Shown here in pieces: positions 1 through 8,500 of a stretch of 31,577 bases of DNA. Positions within the stretch are counted from its first letter, which is position 1, and each line of letters starts with the position of its first letter. The position numbers and the translations under genes are program-made. The notes below the pieces were generated by a model, which was given only the letters and a program-made list of their open reading frames with translations, made no database searches and was not told the DNA's origin. Origin of the DNA: a virus; IMG/VR virus record IMGVR_UViG_3300021961_000381, positions 1 through 31,577 of that record; one strand, given 5' to 3'.

Positions 1-1
1 G

Positions 2-100
2 CTCGTCGTGGCCGCGAACGGCAACAGTCGTCCAAGACAGGCCGACGGAAACCAGATCGAACGCCCTGCCAGACGCTCACAGGAACAGCAGGAACGATGA
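2..100 (+). CDS. possible 3' end of an upstream gene (partial)
   Basis: This frame is open from the left edge and stops with TGA at 98-100. The stop overlaps an ATG at 97-99 (ATGA), the same stop-start arrangement used by most genes further right. The encoded tail is hydrophilic, rich in Arg, Gln and Glu, and ends in SQEQQER. Support is weak, because T is so rare here (about 45 T in the first 480 bases by hand count) that all three forward frames stay open by chance. No function can be given. Confidence 0.2.
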   Translation, partial: LVVAANGNSRPRQADGNQIERPARRSQEQQER

Positions 101-462
101 CACCGCCACGCGCACAGGTCAGGCACCCGCAAAAGACGGAAACAGCCACCAACGACGAACCACGGCAGGTCGGGCAGAAATACACCAACCGATCACCCAC
201 CACAGGACACAGGGGCTGGCCCGGACACGGAACCCAAACCCGTCAGCCCAACCAGACAACGACCCCAGCAAGTCGCAAAACTGCTACCAGCGACCTAAAC
301 ACGTCGTTGAAAACTGTTTCGGCCAACAACCGTGAGGTCGAACCCAAACAGGGGATTCACGGAGTTTGCGGACCCGGCGTGCCGACCGACCGCAGGCGCG
401 TATCGGCACCGTCACCGCGACAAGGCAAGGTCACGGACGACGTAACTAAACTCCCGACCTGA
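97..462 (+). CDS. hypothetical basic, Thr/Pro/Arg-rich protein
   Basis: The candidate gene encodes 121 aa. It starts at an ATG preceded by AGGAAC and overlaps the stop of the upstream frame as ATGA, which suggests translational coupling. The product is low in hydrophobic residues and rich in Thr, Pro, Arg, Gln and Lys; I recognise no domain. The frame is actually open from base 1, and a second forward frame is open from base 3 to 335, so openness is explained by T scarcity. It may be a real disordered protein, the C-terminal part of a longer one, or non-coding DNA. Low T and lack of clear third-position bias keep confidence low. Confidence 0.25.
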   Translation: MTPPRAQVRHPQKTETATNDEPRQVGQKYTNRSPTTGHRGWPGHGTQTRQPNQTTTPASRKTATSDLNTSLKTVSANNREVEPKQGIHGVCGPGVPTDRRRVSAPSPRQGKVTDDVTKLPT

Positions 463-480
463 GCACGTCGCAAAACTGCT
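272..480 (+). repeat. short direct repeat GTCGCAAAACTGCT, two copies
   Basis: An identical 14-base word occurs at 272-285 and 467-480. A degenerate relative, CACGTCGTTGAAAACTGTT, lies at 300-318, and CACGTCGCAAAACTGCT at 464-480 is its closer counterpart. The copies lie in the T-poor segment, and the last abuts the C-rich tract. They could be protein-binding sites or remnants of a duplicated segment. The function is unknown. Confidence 0.4.
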
Positions 481-580
481 CACCCCACGCACACCACCGG
501 CCCACCCCCCAACCAACAACAACCCGACCACCAACCACAACACCAACAACAACAACACCCACACCCACAAAAAATCAAGA
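481..580 (+). terminator. C-rich, G-poor tract, candidate Rho-dependent (rut-like) terminator
   Basis: By hand count this 100-base stretch has 51 C, 43 A, 5 G and 1 T. An unstructured C-rich, G-poor RNA is what the Rho helicase binds, so a rightward transcript entering from the left edge would carry an ideal loading site just before the structural-gene promoter region. There is no stem-loop plus U-tract, so it is not an intrinsic terminator. On the opposite strand the same stretch is G/T-rich with several G-runs. The role is inferred from composition alone. Confidence 0.35.
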
Positions 581-703
581 CCGACTGGTTGTGTGGTGTG
601 TTGTACGTTGTTTCTACTATGTGTACAGTCCAGTTACCCCCGATGTACCACTAGGGGTATAGTTTCTGTACATGTGAGGGTTGTTTTTGGGGGTTTGTGC
701 AGA

Positions 704-754
704 CGGATGGTGGCTAATGGGGGGTTTTACAGGGGGCTAATGTCCACCCATCCG
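704..754 (+). other. stem-loop with bulge, loop with repeated GGCTAAT
   Basis: The left arm CGGATGGTGG (704-713) pairs with the right arm CCACCCATCCG (744-754) across ten base pairs with one unpaired C. The 30-base loop contains GGGGGG and GGGGG runs. GGCTAAT occurs at 712-718, straddling the end of the left arm, and again at 735-741 in the loop. It could be an RNA structure in the leader or an operator. No known family is recognised. Confidence 0.35.
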
Positions 755-988
755 GTTGCCGCTGTCGGATTCCCGGCCTTTGTTTATGGAGCTGGCTCGG
801 CTCGTTGTTTTGTTTGTCGCCCTCGCGGGTTCGTGCCTCTGTTCTTACTGGCAGGCTGAGAGTTCGTTATGGGATCGTCAGACTGGCATGACAGATCGAC
901 CACGTTCCCGTGGGTTGCGGCCCGCACCGTGCAACTGGTGTACGCCCTGAGCGACCTGCTTGGGTCGGTAGTTCTCATGGTAACATAT

Positions 989-1016
989 TTGACAGGTGTA
1001 CCGGACCGGTTAAGGT
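989..1016 (+). promoter_or_regulatory. candidate sigma70-type promoter for the structural operon
   Basis: A perfect TTGACA -35 box lies at 989-994. The best-spaced -10 is TAAGGT at 1011-1016 (16-base spacer, 3 of 6 matches). A better hexamer, TATGCT at 1016-1021, is 21 bases away. Between the boxes is an 11-base palindrome, ACCGG-A-CCGGT (1000-1010), that could bind a regulator. The element is 43 bases upstream of the first clear structural gene, which fits its use as a late promoter. The -10 is weak, so this remains a candidate. Confidence 0.45.
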
Positions 1017-1058
1017 ATGCTTGTTACCGATTGATGATCATCTGTATTGGAGATAACG

Positions 1059-1373
1059 ATGGCTGCTAATAAGACGGCGAGCAAGGCCGCTCATTTTGAG
1101 ATTACTGCAAGTACCGCGTTCAAGTTGAATTTGACGGGCGCAGGTAAGTATGTGGACATTGTTCCTCATGCGCATGGTTCCCACGTTGACGTGTACTACA
1201 CGGTGGCGGGGTCCGAGGCGGCGTTGGTTGCGGCCACTGTGGAGGGCGACGACACGTATTTGGCTCACGCTGACCAGACGATTCGGGTGCCAGTTCCGAA
1301 CGACACGTGGATGAGCTTAATTTCGCCGAGCACAATGGACGTGTCCGTCATGAAGGTAAACACCATCTTCTAA
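1059..1373 (+). CDS. small putative virion protein, function unknown
   Basis: The gene encodes 104 aa. The start is the ATG at 1059, behind GGAG at 1049-1052 (6-base gap); an in-frame TTG at 1047 overlaps that ribosome site and is discarded. The product is beta-rich, with alternating hydrophobic residues, no signal peptide and no membrane segment, and ends MKVNTIF. I do not recognise a family. Its place directly before the terminase and its predicted beta structure fit a small head decoration or completion protein, but this is inference from position. It is the first gene of the structural operon, 16 bases before terL. Confidence 0.75.
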   Translation: MAANKTASKAAHFEITASTAFKLNLTGAGKYVDIVPHAHGSHVDVYYTVAGSEAALVAATVEGDDTYLAHADQTIRVPVPNDTWMSLISPSTMDVSVMKVNTIF

Positions 1374-1389
1374 GAAAAAAACTTTTTTC
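1374..1389 (+). promoter_or_regulatory. A-tract/T-tract leader of terL without Shine-Dalgarno site
   Basis: The 16 bases between the stop of the 104-aa gene and the terL ATG read GAAAAAAACTTTTTTC, with arms GAAAAAA and TTTTTTC that are self-complementary. No AGGAGG-like site precedes the terL start, unlike most other genes here. An A/U-rich leader may recruit ribosomes through protein S1, or the sequence may lower terL expression by pairing. Either role is inferred. Confidence 0.4.
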
Positions 1390-3255
1390 ATGTCGTCAGA
1401 TGAACTTGTGACTGATCCGTCGGTCATTGCGGCGTTAGAAGCCGAAATTGCAGAGTCAACGGAACATGTTGACCCGATCCCGCAGGCTGAGCCGTACAAA
1501 GAGTCCGTTCATGTTCTTGGCCGTTCCAAAAAATATATGGAAGCCAAACAACGGCGGCTTGCCATTATTGGACATTTACGGACAGGCAAATCGGTAGGTG
1601 AGGCGTGTGAACTGGAAAAAATTTCTTACTACACGTACGCCTCGTACCGGCAACGATTCCCTGACTTTGCAGCCAAATGTGACGAAGCCCGCCAACTGTC
1701 CATGTTGGGCACCGACGCTGGGTATGACGGCTCCGCCGCTTCTTTTATCACCCAATACTTTGGGCATGTGCCGACATGGTTCCAACTGTTGTTTATCAAC
1801 GAATTAGAAAACACGCCGCCCGGAAACATTCTACTTGTACTTTGGCCCCCCGAATTCGGCAAAACAACTACATTTGAGAACCATGCGTCTAGAAAACTGG
1901 CAATCAATCCGGCGATGCGTTATCTGGTGGCGAGTGAATCGCGGGGCATTGCTCAGAAAATTCTTGGGCGTTGCCTTGACCGTATGGACCCGTTCGGACC
2001 GTCACCAGAATACGTTGAGCGTTTCGGTCCGTTTGCACCACAGCAAGGCGACGGACGAGTTCGCCAACCGTGGTCAGATTTACGATTTCGAGTCCGAGGA
2101 GCCAGAACCTCCGACGAACGAGACTATTCCATGCTGGCAGTCGGTGCGGGTTCTAAAAACATTGTTTCTACTCGTACTGATCACGCCCACGTTGACGACA
2201 TCCAATCGACCACAACGCTAGGCCAAACACAAAAATTTGTGAACTGGTTCCGACAAGACCTGTTGTCACGTCCCGGCGAAACTGGTATCACAACGGTATG
2301 CGGCACCCGTGTAGCCGAAGGCGACTTTTATGAAGCTTTGTTAGACGACGAAGACCTTGACTCGTCCATCATGAAAGTAATTCGGTTTCCTGCTATCATC
2401 ACCGACCATGACACCGGAGAAGAACGATCCTTATGGCCCGAAAAATGGCCGCTTGACAAACTGGAACGTCAGAAAAAGAAAGTTGGTTCTGAAGCGTGGG
2501 ACCGAAACTACATGCAGAACCCCGGAATATCATCCCGAGGCCGTGGCACATTTGATAAAAGCATTATCGAACCGTGCAAAGATTCGGACTTATCGTTAAC
2601 CCAGCATCCCACTGAGGGAAGCATTGTTTACATTGGGGTAGACCCCGCATTAGGCGGCAAAAACTGCATCATTGCTGTTGAAGCTACACCTGACTACCGG
2701 CTAATTGTACGGCGCATCATTGAAGACGTAGACTTCAAAACCAACAGCCAGATCATTGCCCGCATCCAAGACACCGTAGAGTTCTGTGCTGCTGGCGGTG
2801 CAAGCGTCACCGACGTAGTAGTCGAAGCAATGGCGTTTCAAAAAGGTCTTGTTCACGACGAAAACCTTTTAGAGTTACGCGACTACTGGGGGTTCGCAAT
2901 CCGTGACCATTTGACTGGCTGGAACAAATACGACCCCGATATTGGTGTCCCGTCAATGGCCGAATCTTTCCGAAAGCACGAAATTGTGCTACCGTATGGA
3001 GAAGATTCTTATACGCGGTTTGAAATCGATGAACTTGTACGGCAGTTGTATGCATGGAAACCCGGAGTAAAAGGTAACCGGTTACGTCAAGACCGTGTAA
3101 TGGCGTTATGGTTTTGTTGGATTATGTGGCGGGAACGTTGGAAACGGCCCGCTAACGGAGCAAGCACAATGAGTGACGGATTCAGACGAGAAGGTTTACC
3201 GTATCGGGCAACGCGCAGCGGTCTGTTGCTTCCTTCCAATCTTAGGAGACTGTGA
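1390..3255 (+). CDS. terL: terminase large subunit (packaging ATPase-nuclease)
   Basis: The 621-aa product is the motor that cuts concatemeric DNA and pumps it through the portal. The N-terminal ATPase has a variant Walker A at about 153-160 (PPEFGKTT), Walker B at 266-270 (AHVDD) and a coupling segment around CGTRVAEGDF (304-313). The C-terminal RNase H-like nuclease shows the acidic residues D418 (in YIGVDPALGG), E479 (VVVEAM) and D568 (RQDRVM). Residues 50-105 look like a helix-turn-helix (GKSVGEACELEKISYYTYAS), unusual for TerL and reminiscent of small-terminase DNA-binding domains. No separate small terminase is seen in the window. The start has no Shine-Dalgarno site. The portal gene overlaps its stop as TGATG. 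Confidence 0.93.
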   Translation: MSSDELVTDPSVIAALEAEIAESTEHVDPIPQAEPYKESVHVLGRSKKYMEAKQRRLAIIGHLRTGKSVGEACELEKISYYTYASYRQRFPDFAAKCDEARQLSMLGTDAGYDGSAASFITQYFGHVPTWFQLLFINELENTPPGNILLVLWPPEFGKTTTFENHASRKLAINPAMRYLVASESRGIAQKILGRCLDRMDPFGPSPEYVERFGPFAPQQGDGRVRQPWSDLRFRVRGARTSDERDYSMLAVGAGSKNIVSTRTDHAHVDDIQSTTTLGQTQKFVNWFRQDLLSRPGETGITTVCGTRVAEGDFYEALLDDEDLDSSIMKVIRFPAIITDHDTGEERSLWPEKWPLDKLERQKKKVGSEAWDRNYMQNPGISSRGRGTFDKSIIEPCKDSDLSLTQHPTEGSIVYIGVDPALGGKNCIIAVEATPDYRLIVRRIIEDVDFKTNSQIIARIQDTVEFCAAGGASVTDVVVEAMAFQKGLVHDENLLELRDYWGFAIRDHLTGWNKYDPDIGVPSMAESFRKHEIVLPYGEDSYTRFEIDELVRQLYAWKPGVKGNRLRQDRVMALWFCWIMWRERWKRPANGASTMSDGFRREGLPYRATRSGLLLPSNLRRL

Positions 3256-5129
3256 TGCGTGATTTTGAAACCATTCGTCAGATGACGATTGATTTGCAGA
3301 ACAACCGGACTCCGGTTATCCGCAAGATGCAAGAAATCCAGTCGCATTACGAAGGCGATCTTGTTATCCCTATGCCGGATGTCGCGGACGAACCCGACAT
3401 GCCGAACCTTACCCCGTCACTTATCACTGACGTTGTTGACGGTCTTTCTTTGCGTGCAGCTTCCGTCAAGCCGTCTGTGTACAGTCCGGCGTTAGACCCG
3501 TACAAAGAAGTCGGTGTCCGTTCTAAGCAGATGGCTACCGACCGTCGCCGTATCCTGTCTGCCACTTACCATCACAACGGATGGGCATTACTGCGTCGCC
3601 GTTACCTGCGGCACCTGAACGCGTACGACACGGCCAGCGTGTTTATCGAACCGGACTTCCAGACTGGTATGCCGCGCATCCGTGTCCGCGACCCGTTAAT
3701 GACGTTCCCCGAGGAACGAGCATTAGAGTCAATGGACGCACCAGAACACGTCGCGTTTATTACCCGTTACTCGGGCGACTATCTACGTAAACGATTCCCG
3801 CAAACAATGGCGGAACGTGGCGGACCTATTACTAACGCTGATGTGTCCGAAATGTGGGACGTGTTCGAATGGGTAGACAGCGAACAAATGCGGTTTGGTT
3901 TGCTTGGACCTGTGTTCCAGAACGGCGACCATATCTACCGTGATTACAACATGTTTAGCGGCCCGTGGATGCCGTTGACCGATCCGATTGTGAACCGTGC
4001 AGGGATGTGTCTTGCAATTACGCCGGGTGCTGTCACCTTGCACCGGATCGGAAACCGGCTTAACGCGTTGCTGGAAAACGCTAAGTGGCAGTCTAAGCTG
4101 TTGGCGTTAGACATTCTTGCACAGGAAAAAGCGGTGTTTCCTGACATGTATGTGTTGGGATCGCGAGGAATGTCACCACGGTTAGCTGACGGCCAATGGC
4201 ACGATGGGCGTGACGGCGACATCAACATCGTAACTGACGCAGAAAAAATTGGCACCCTCAATCAGATGCCTGATGTACGTACGTCACAGATGGTGGACCG
4301 GTTAGAGCGCAACTTCCGTGTGTCTGCCGGTTTGAACCCAATGTTTGGTGGCGAAACGCCGGGAGCTGCGTTACGTACTGGTCGTGCGTTAAACGAAATG
4401 GCCGGAATCAGCGTCGATCCGCGCATTCTTGAAATTCACGAGATTGACGAAGTGTGGATGCCGCATGTCAACAAAGCCATTCTGTCTTGCTACAAAGGCT
4501 GGTTTGGTAACAAGAAGTACACGTTGTTTTCGGGTTGGGCTGGGGACCGTGGACAAGTGGAGTTCGTTCCCAACAAGACAATTGAGACGACTGATAACAC
4601 GGTGTCGTATGCAATTCCGGGTGCCGACATTGTTCAAGTCACGCAGGTGCTTGGCTCTATGCTTGGTGCGCAAACTATTTCGACGGAAACGTTCCAGCGT
4701 CATCATCCGTGGGTTGAAGACCCGCACAGCGAACAGACGCGTATCAATGATGAGAAGTTGGAGCGTGGCGCAATTGACGGCATGTTGCAGCAAGTGATTA
4801 GCGGTCAGATGCCAATGGCGGTTTTTGCTCGCATTCGCGAAAAAATGAAAGATGGCACGATGGATGTGTTTTCGGCTACCGTTGCCGTTGATGATGAGAT
4901 TCGTGAGGAACAAGCTCGTGCGGCTGAAGCGGCGCAGGCTGATCAGCAGGCGATGATGGAACAGCAGCAGGGCAACTTGATGGCTCAACTTGGTTTGGCT
5001 GCTGGCCCGCAGGCTGCGGCTCCGGGTGCAATTCCGCCTGAAATGATGGCGCAGGGTGGAGCGCCGCCACCCGGAGGTCCTGTTGAACAAATGAGAGCCA
5101 TGATGCAAGCTGGTGCAGGAGCGGTCTAA
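3255..5129 (+). CDS. portal protein
   Basis: The 624-aa product should form the dodecameric ring at the packaging vertex, through which DNA enters and leaves. The identification rests on length, position directly after terL and portal-like traits: an N-terminal helical region, a beta/helix clip region, the GLNPMFGGETPGAALRTGRA segment in the middle (typical of the portal core in actinophage-type and SPP1-type portals) and a long helical C-terminus. The last 85 residues are Gln-, Ala- and Gly/Pro-rich, probably flexible. I chose the ATG at 3255, which overlaps the terL stop (TGATG) and lies behind TTAGGAGA, over the GTG one codon earlier. The next gene overlaps its stop as TAATG. Confidence 0.85.
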   Translation: MRDFETIRQMTIDLQNNRTPVIRKMQEIQSHYEGDLVIPMPDVADEPDMPNLTPSLITDVVDGLSLRAASVKPSVYSPALDPYKEVGVRSKQMATDRRRILSATYHHNGWALLRRRYLRHLNAYDTASVFIEPDFQTGMPRIRVRDPLMTFPEERALESMDAPEHVAFITRYSGDYLRKRFPQTMAERGGPITNADVSEMWDVFEWVDSEQMRFGLLGPVFQNGDHIYRDYNMFSGPWMPLTDPIVNRAGMCLAITPGAVTLHRIGNRLNALLENAKWQSKLLALDILAQEKAVFPDMYVLGSRGMSPRLADGQWHDGRDGDINIVTDAEKIGTLNQMPDVRTSQMVDRLERNFRVSAGLNPMFGGETPGAALRTGRALNEMAGISVDPRILEIHEIDEVWMPHVNKAILSCYKGWFGNKKYTLFSGWAGDRGQVEFVPNKTIETTDNTVSYAIPGADIVQVTQVLGSMLGAQTISTETFQRHHPWVEDPHSEQTRINDEKLERGAIDGMLQQVISGQMPMAVFARIREKMKDGTMDVFSATVAVDDEIREEQARAAEAAQADQQAMMEQQQGNLMAQLGLAAGPQAAAPGAIPPEMMAQGGAPPPGGPVEQMRAMMQAGAGAV

Positions 5130-5563
5130 TGCCTCGCAAAAAGAAAACGTTATCAGGTGACGCGACTCAAACGGTTCAGTCCGTTCCGGGTCAGCGATAT
5201 GGTGAAGGTGTTGCGCAAGAAGCAATGCAACAGGCAATGCCAGCGCCGTTACGTGCCGGTCAAGGCCCTGCTATTACACCGAGGCCTTCGGCTGTTCCTT
5301 TGCGCACAAACCGTGGAGAACCGCAGCAAGCTGCACCGTTGGAATCTGGTGTTGCAGAGTTATTAAATAATGTTCCTAAAAACATGTTGAGGCAACCCGG
5401 CAATTCGGCAAATGTTCCGACAGCAGGCATTTCCGTTGGTCCGGGCAGTGGCCCCAATCTTGGTTATATGGGCAACAACATGAGTCCGTACAAACGTACG
5501 TTAATGACCTTAGCTATGAATACTAATAATCCTGTTATTCGCCAGTTGTGGGAGTCGTTGTAA
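5129..5563 (+). CDS. hypothetical protein between portal and giant protein
   Basis: The 144-aa product has a basic N-terminus (PRKKK), then a Gln/Pro/Ala-rich, probably disordered stretch, then a compact end containing NMSPYKRTLMTLAMN and NPVIRQLWESL that looks helical. No family is recognised. Its ATG overlaps the portal stop (TAATG), and it ends one base before the giant gene, so it is translated as part of the same chain. It could be a portal-associated or internal head protein, since small disordered proteins of this kind often bridge portal and core. This is only positional inference. Confidence 0.7.
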   Translation: MPRKKKTLSGDATQTVQSVPGQRYGEGVAQEAMQQAMPAPLRAGQGPAITPRPSAVPLRTNRGEPQQAAPLESGVAELLNNVPKNMLRQPGNSANVPTAGISVGPGSGPNLGYMGNNMSPYKRTLMTLAMNTNNPVIRQLWESL

Positions 5564-5564
5564 T

Positions 5565-8500
5565 ATGCCGTGGACTAATCCGCAGCAACCTGCTGACGAT
5601 AATGAAATCCAGCTTGATGCAGATCGGCAGGCATACAACTACGAGATTGTTGTTGATGCTAATCCATGGATGGCAAATTATCCCGATGTTGCATATCAAA
5701 TTGCCAACTCGGGGATGAGCCCTCAGCAACTGCAAGAACAATCCATCAATTTGTTTTCGCATTTACAAGCCAACCAGTTACGTAGTGTATTGCCAACCTT
5801 GTCAAACGAAGAACAACGATCTATCTACAATCAGCTTCCTGAATATGGCAAACAACTTTTGTCTTCGACTGGTTACATTCCTCCGGCCGGATACCAAGAA
5901 AACTGGGTTGATGACGCGCTAGGCGCGCTTGGAACGGTTGTTGCACTGCCGTTTATGCCTTTGCAAGCGTTAACACGCGTTCCCGTTGTTGGTGGTCCAA
6001 CCAAATGGGGTTTGAACGTAATGATGGAAATGAGCGATATGCCTGCTCGTTTGTATCGGACTGCACGCCAAATGGAACCGTGGGAAGTTGGCGTAATGGC
6101 GGCTGGCGCTGCACTCGGTGTTGCCAGTCGTGGACGTATTGCACGAGGCGGTTCACAATTCGGACGATTCCTTGCTCGTGCAGATGCTACGGCGCGAGGC
6201 ATTGGGCGCACCGGAGTTTGGGCTGCAACAGTTGCACCCCCAGCATTTGCCGGTGCGTATGTTGGAGGACAATTAACAGATTTAATTCCCGGTCCTACCG
6301 ATTTTAATGACGCGTTTAACAGAGCAGCAGACGGCGAAAGTTTGTTTTTGCCTCAAGCATATGAACAAATTGCAGAAATAAGCGTTGATACACGTGTTCA
6401 AAATCTTGCACGAAACGCAGCTTTTTATCTTGACGAATATGCGTTGCGTGGCAGTGGGCGCACACTTGCCGAAGAATTAGCATTAGATGTTGCCTCCCAA
6501 CGCGACTCATTGAAAGACGAAGTATACCGGAATTCGGCTCAACAATTTATTGCGGAAAATTATATTGATGCCAATGATCCACGATTCCCGCAGTTCAGCC
6601 AAGCATTAGCTGAACTACTTGCAGACGAACGGTTTATGGAAATGGTTCGTATTTTGCAAAACAACAAAATTAGTTTTGGTCGCGACGTTGCCAACACACT
6701 CAAATTAGAACCCGGGACAACACTTTATAATCTTGTTTCAGGAACCGCTGATGCAACGTTTGTTTGGATGAACGACCCATTCCTCGGTTCAGTTCCTTAC
6801 TTCAGTTCAGCACGTCGAGGAGCATTAACGCTCGGCCCGTACGCACCACAACACGGTTCAGGATGGATGTTCCGCAAAAAGCCGCCATCCAACATGACCA
6901 ACATCGAACGCCGCATTTGGCTAAGTGAACAAAACGTTCGCAACATGGGTCGCGTTGACGATGACATTGTAGCCGCATTAAATGCTAACGACACTCGTTT
7001 GTTGCCTCAGCAATATCTTCCTGTTTGGGACACAATGCGAACCCATTTTACGGCTACGCAACATTTAAACGCCACCGGCAAAACTGTACGCGAAATTACA
7101 AAAGCCGACCTTTACATGTTTTATCGGCACACCGACAACGTTACATCGTTGCTTGGCGGCGAAGCTTTGGTCAAAGGTTTGCCATACGACGTGGTATCAA
7201 ATCGTCGTGCCAATATTAATCAAGGCGCATTACGACGTGGACTTCGCGAATTCCGCGCCAAATTAACAGAACCAACATTCGCAGTTCGCATCAATCAGCT
7301 TGCTAAAGAACATGGCGTTGACGCAGATGTCGTTTTGAAAAACGATATTTCACCAAATCTTGGAATTGATTACTCTCCGCCCGTTGGTGAAATTCCAGAC
7401 AGTCTGTCGTTGGCCGGAGGAATCGTTGGCAACGCATTAGGCAAAGCTAATGCGACAGTTAACCAAATTACCAGAACGCAAGGAACACTCGGACAGTTTG
7501 TTGACAGCATTTCAACTATGTCGCAAACTACACCGTTTGTGCCGTTGATTGGTCAAGGCGCAGAACAAGGCATTACTCGCCTTATTAACACGCTTGGCGT
7601 ATTAGCCCGAATGCCATATCGATTGCGTGAACAAACAATTGCCAACATTCTCGCAATCAACACCGTTGCCGGACGACGCACCGCGATCCGCGCATTTTAC
7701 AACCAGTTTTTTGAAATTACCGGTATTAAATATCGTCCACGCGGACAAGAATTCATTGACGATTTTATTCAAAAAAGCGAACAAGCATTTGGTTACAACG
7801 GTGCGGACCTTGCTGTAAACCCGGGACTGAACGAACTTGTTGGCAAAGCCGGTTTAGACGCAGGTCATCAATCTCATTTCCTTGCTGTTCCATCAATCAA
7901 AGAATTATCACGAGCTGTTCGTGACGACATCTACATGAACAGCTTGATGGGTGTCACCCGCAACGGACAGTTCCTTGATGTTGGCATGAGCAAAATATGG
8001 AAACCTGCCGTGTTGATGCGATACGGATTCATTCCTCGTGCCGCAGGCGAAGAAGCATTGGCATGGGTCATGCGCGGAACAGAATTTTCTGTCATGCAAA
8101 ACATTGGTGCTCGTCAAGTTGCCAAATACGAATTATATAAATCCGTTAGCGAACAATTGCAGAGTGGTGCACGACTGTATCAGTTAAGCCCAGCAGAACG
8201 AGCTGTTGTTGACAAACGATTGTTCAAACACATTCATGGGCCAATGGAACGTCTTGTTACGCAACAAGGCACTAACGTTTCACGCATCCGGCAAACTGCT
8301 GGCCGCATGATGGGGCCCGCTGAACACTTAGTTCTTAAAGGCTACGAAAGTTTTGTTCGGTGGCTTGGTCGTTACAAAGGTGTACCACAACTTGATGCAA
8401 TGCTTCGCCAAATTGGCAAACGGAGCAAAAATCTTGAAACGTTAATTGCTGGCAGAAAACACTCATGGACTTATTTTGGTGCCAGAGGATTAGCACCAGA

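Larger units (their letters stand above)
581..1058 (+). other. T/G-rich non-coding leader before the structural operon
   Basis: I see no convincing gene in this 478-base stretch. Composition flips from A/C-rich to T/G-rich at about 581. It contains two TGTACA palindromes (622-627 and 667-672) flanking TACCCC (635-640) and GGGGTA (654-659), which can pair. A TATAGT hexamer sits at 658-663, with TTACCC 18 bases upstream as a poor -35. A 10-bp stem, CGGATGGTGG at 704-713 with CCACCCATCCG at 744-754 (one bulge), encloses a loop holding two GGCTAAT copies (712-718 and 735-741). Short open frames at 593-859, 756-950 and 869-1069 lack ribosome sites. The stretch reads as a regulatory leader. Confidence 0.5.

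Noticed and set aside
1047-1058. TTG start for the 104-aa protein
   Set aside because: It overlaps the GGAG ribosome site that serves the ATG at 1059.
593-1069. Three short frames, one with a signal-peptide-like start at 786
   Set aside because: None has a ribosome site, they overlap one another, and the region is full of inverted repeats and promoter-like sites.
1375-1389. AAAAAAC slippery heptamer as a -1 frameshift site
   Set aside because: It lies after the stop codon of the 104-aa gene, and the terL frame has stops at 1351 and 1357, so a shift here would not join the genes.
4389-5237. 282-codon open frame opposite the portal gene
   Set aside because: It lies antisense to a well-supported portal gene, has a composition rich in His, Arg, Leu and Ser with no domain, and no ribosome site or promoter.
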